Source: Dorea_A amylophila (lineage in GTDB: Bacteria > Bacillota > Clostridia > Lachnospirales > Lachnospiraceae). From it: 64,000 nt of DNA. A program made the translations under genes and the position numbers. The notes below the pieces were generated by a model that was not told where the DNA came from, ran no database searches, and saw only the letters and a list, made by a program, of their open reading frames with translations. Location: the NCBI RefSeq assembly GCF_025567265.1, contig NZ_JAOQJW010000007.1:62001-126000 (forward strand), given 5' to 3'. Each line of letters opens with the position of its first letter. The stretch's first letter is position 1. Below are positions 61,819 through 64,000 of the stretch, piece after piece.

Positions 61819-62760
61819 TTATTTTCCTCCCTTCTTGTGATGATGTTTCTTCTTCTCATCTTCCTGATTCAGTGTGAAGTAGACACCTACACACAGAATT
61901 GCACAAATGATGAACAATACTACAGATATTGCGCCCGCTGCCCCGTAGTTCTTACTATATAAATGGTTATTCAGATACATGATAACGGTTGTTGCAGTAC
62001 GGTTCGGACTTCCTTTTCCGTTTGTCAGGATCTGTGGAATATCGAACATCTGCAGACCTCCGATCATGGATGTGATCAGTACATATACCAGGATCGGCCG
62101 GATCAGCGGAAGTGTGATCTTAAAGAATGTCTGTCTGTGATCTGCGCCGTCAAGTTCTGCCGCTTCGAACATCGACGGGCTGATTCCCATGACTGCCGCC
62201 ATCAGAAGGATCGTCGTATTACCAAACCACATCAGGAAGTTCATCAGTCCTACCAGACCTCTCGTTCCCGCAACCGTTGACAGGAACCGGATCGGTGTAT
62301 GTATCACACCCATAGATTTCAGCAATCCATTTACCGGACCGTTCACAGAGAACAGAGCGAAGAACAGCATTGCGAATGCACTTGCCATGATCAGGTTCGG
62401 AAGATAGATCACAACCTTAAAAAATGTCTTTCCTTTGATCCGGAGCCTTACATCCGTGAACCATGCTGCCAGAACCAGTGATACAATAATCTGTGGAATG
62501 AATCCGACCAGCCACATGATGATCGTATTACCGATGTATTTCGGCAGATCCGCGGACAGAAGTTCCTGATAATTCTTAAGTCCTACAAAATTCGGTCCTA
62601 CTACGGTAAGTCCGTCTCTGTAATATTCGAAAAAACTATAGTAGAATGTAGATACCAGTGGTATCAGCTGGAACACAAGGAACACAAGGAAAAACGGCAA
62701 GATGAAGAGGTATCCCCATTTTGCGTAACTTACTTTCTTTTTCGTTGCTGTTGCCTTCAT
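61819..62760 (-). CDS. Carbohydrate ABC transporter permease (MalF/UgpA type)
   Basis: 313 aa from the ATG at 62760 (AAGGAGG seven bases upstream). About six membrane helices, EAA loop AAELDGADHRQTFFKITLPL (about 205-224). Basic tail EDEKKKHHHKKGGK. It is the first permease after the binding protein. Confidence 0.92.
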   Translation of the reverse strand: MKATATKKKVSYAKWGYLFILPFFLVFLVFQLIPLVSTFYYSFFEYYRDGLTVVGPNFVGLKNYQELLSADLPKYIGNTIIMWLVGFIPQIIVSLVLAAWFTDVRLRIKGKTFFKVVIYLPNLIMASAFAMLFFALFSVNGPVNGLLKSMGVIHTPIRFLSTVAGTRGLVGLMNFLMWFGNTTILLMAAVMGISPSMFEAAELDGADHRQTFFKITLPLIRPILVYVLITSMIGGLQMFDIPQILTNGKGSPNRTATTVIMYLNNHLYSKNYGAAGAISVVLFIICAILCVGVYFTLNQEDEKKKHHHKKGGK

Positions 62761-62820
62761 GTGCATCCTCCTTTCTTGCCGTATATAAAATATGAATATT
62801 CTTTCCATTTTTAAGCAAAA

Positions 62821-62846
62821 CAGAGTGGGCGATGATGCCCACCCTG
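62821..62846 (-). terminator. Intercistronic hairpin after the binding-protein gene
   Basis: CAGGGTGGGC and GCCCACTCTG around six bases, followed by TTTTGC on the minus strand. It lies between the binding protein and permease genes, where such hairpins commonly lower permease expression. Confidence 0.7.
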
Positions 62847-62859
62847 TCCGGTCTTACTG

Positions 62860-64000
62860 TTAGTTAGATGGCCACTCAACTTTTTCCAGATTTGGATAAA
62901 GCTCTGTGATTGCCTTCTCAAAGTTCTTCTTAGCAGTATCTTCATCTACTTTGCCATCGAAGTAATCTTTGAATGCAGCCTGAATCTTTTCGTTACATCC
63001 CTGATCGTATTTGCCTGCATTGCTCATATCGATCTTTTCAGCCTGTTCTGCGAAAAGTTTGATGTGGTTCTGTCCACCGAGGAATGCTGAGCCATAATCC
63101 GGATCGTCAGCGATCTCTTTCATAGCTGATTTGTTATTTGTATAATCTTCTGTATCAAGTGTGATCTGTTTCATGATATCTTTGTCACATGTCAGTTTCT
63201 TCATGATATCAGCAACTTCGTCTTTGTTGTCTGTTCCTGTTGCTGCACAGATCCATGTTCCGCCCCAGTAATATGGTTCCGGTCCCTGGCATACTGCGTA
63301 ATCACCATAGATACCATTTCCGACTTCTTTCTCTCCGTCAGGATCTGCAAGAGAGTTGCCAAGAAGTGTGAAGTTGATTCCCCATGTTGAATAGAAGAAT
63401 CCGAATACCTTTCCTTCTGGTCCCTGATCTTTTGCCCATGCGTCATCCCACAGAGATGTCTTATTGTTGTAACCTTTATCTGTAAATGTCTTGGTCTGGT
63501 CTACCCATTTCATAATGTTCTCATCAACTTTTACTGTCTTGCCATCTACCCAAGGAGCAGCTACGTTGTTTGAGAATGTACGGTATGCATCGTCATATCC
63601 GGATAACATCTTGTATCCTTTTTCATTTGCCTTTTCAGCAACTGCGTTGAACTTATCCCAGTCAGCAACTGCTGCCTGTACCTGTTCCGGATCGTCTGTT
63701 CCGAGAACATCTTTGGCAATGGAACGGCGGTATGCGAACAGTCCAGGTGTTGCCTGCCATGTCGTACCTTTCTGTGTTCCGTCTACAGTTACGATATCTT
63801 TTGTATACTGATACTGTTCTGACAGATCATCGTCTGTAAGTCCGAGATCCTTGATATCCATTGTGTAATCAGAATCTACATACTTTAATGCGTAGTCTGC
63901 TTCGATCAGGAATATGTCAATCTTATCGTCTGCAGATGCTTTCTCCTGATTCAGGAGAGCTTCATCCAGTTTGTTCTGATAGTTGTTGTTCTCATTCGGA
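62860..64000 (-). CDS. Extracellular sugar-binding protein of ABC transporter, 5' end outside window
   Basis: The frame is open to the right edge (380 codons seen); the Met at 63861 is internal because in-frame coding continues upstream (NKLDEALLNQEKASADDKID). Features of solute-binding family 1: GYDDAYRTFSNNV, YYWGGTWICAATG, PNLEKVEWP at the C-terminus. The signal peptide lies beyond the window. Substrate unknown; MalE/UgpB-type oligosaccharide binders are the nearest guess. Confidence 0.88.
   Translation of the reverse strand, partial: PNENNNYQNKLDEALLNQEKASADDKIDIFLIEADYALKYVDSDYTMDIKDLGLTDDDLSEQYQYTKDIVTVDGTQKGTTWQATPGLFAYRRSIAKDVLGTDDPEQVQAAVADWDKFNAVAEKANEKGYKMLSGYDDAYRTFSNNVAAPWVDGKTVKVDENIMKWVDQTKTFTDKGYNNKTSLWDDAWAKDQGPEGKVFGFFYSTWGINFTLLGNSLADPDGEKEVGNGIYGDYAVCQGPEPYYWGGTWICAATGTDNKDEVADIMKKLTCDKDIMKQITLDTEDYTNNKSAMKEIADDPDYGSAFLGGQNHIKLFAEQAEKIDMSNAGKYDQGCNEKIQAAFKDYFDGKVDEDTAKKNFEKAITELYPNLEKVEWPSN

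Noticed and set aside
1..64000. CRISPR array or diversity-generating retroelement
   Set aside because: No regularly spaced direct repeats, Cas genes, reverse transcriptase or template/variable repeat pairs were seen.

Overview
The window looks like a chromosomal segment of a low-GC Clostridia genome, most likely a gut Lachnospiraceae. The basis is the codon and AT bias, AGGAGG-type ribosome binding sites, CpsB/C/D-type capsule control genes, QueH, and the gene families themselves. No species is claimed. Nearly everything from 0 to 45 kb and 47.6 to 64 kb is on the minus strand; only a small regulator (2.4 kb), a two-gene ABC module (46-47.6 kb), a tRNA and a structured RNA are on the plus strand.

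Region 1 (0-5.5 kb) holds small hypothetical genes, HTH regulators, a VanZ-like protein and a strongly promoted, terminated RNA gene of about 270 nt. It resembles accessory or integrated-element DNA, but no integrase or attachment site is visible. Region 2 (5.5-36.2 kb) is one long capsule locus read right to left. A promoter near 36.2 kb is followed by a leader of about 290 nt, then CpsB phosphatase, CpsC, CpsD kinase, an Ig-like protein and an LCP ligase. Next come two paralogous sugar transferases lacking their normal C-terminus, a PglD/PglF/PglE/PglC-like set for di-N-acetylbacillosamine, glycosyltransferases, a candidate sialyltransferase, Wzy, Wzx, pyruvyl transferase and deacetylase-like genes. 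It ends with a sialic/legionaminic acid set (NeuD-NeuB-NeuA-NeuC-like), UDP-glucose dehydrogenase, an O-acetyltransferase and GlmS. The likely product is an acidic, acetylated, possibly pyruvylated capsule.

The most striking feature is five tracts of 8-9 consecutive G on the coding strand of this one locus. Two sit inside genes (O-acetyltransferase; DGNHR/ParB-like protein) and currently put the gene out of frame; changing the tract by one G restores a full ORF in each. Three lie in 5' untranslated or leader positions: before the 4,6-dehydratase, before a small membrane protein plus sugar transferase, and in the leader of the whole locus. This suggests multi-site slipped-strand phase variation of the capsule. 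The locus also contains two copies of a conserved non-coding element, each behind a truncated sugar transferase.

Region 3 (36.2-45.8 kb) is housekeeping: a hydroxyacid dehydrogenase, a left-handed beta-helix protein, TopB, Ppk1, Asd, ArgH and QueH, with four REP-like palindromes around ppk1. Region 4 (45.9-59.5 kb) has an ABC module and then a Gram-positive Pel-like exopolysaccharide operon (PelD-PelE-deacetylase-PelF-PelG) followed by CotH, a VTC-domain protein and DUF4956. PelD keeps an RxxD c-di-GMP site. Its upstream neighbours are a GGDEF remnant, a prepilin peptidase and a secreted ComEC-like hydrolase. Region 5 (60.7-64 kb) is tRNA-Thr(CGT) and a carbohydrate ABC importer whose binding protein runs off the window.
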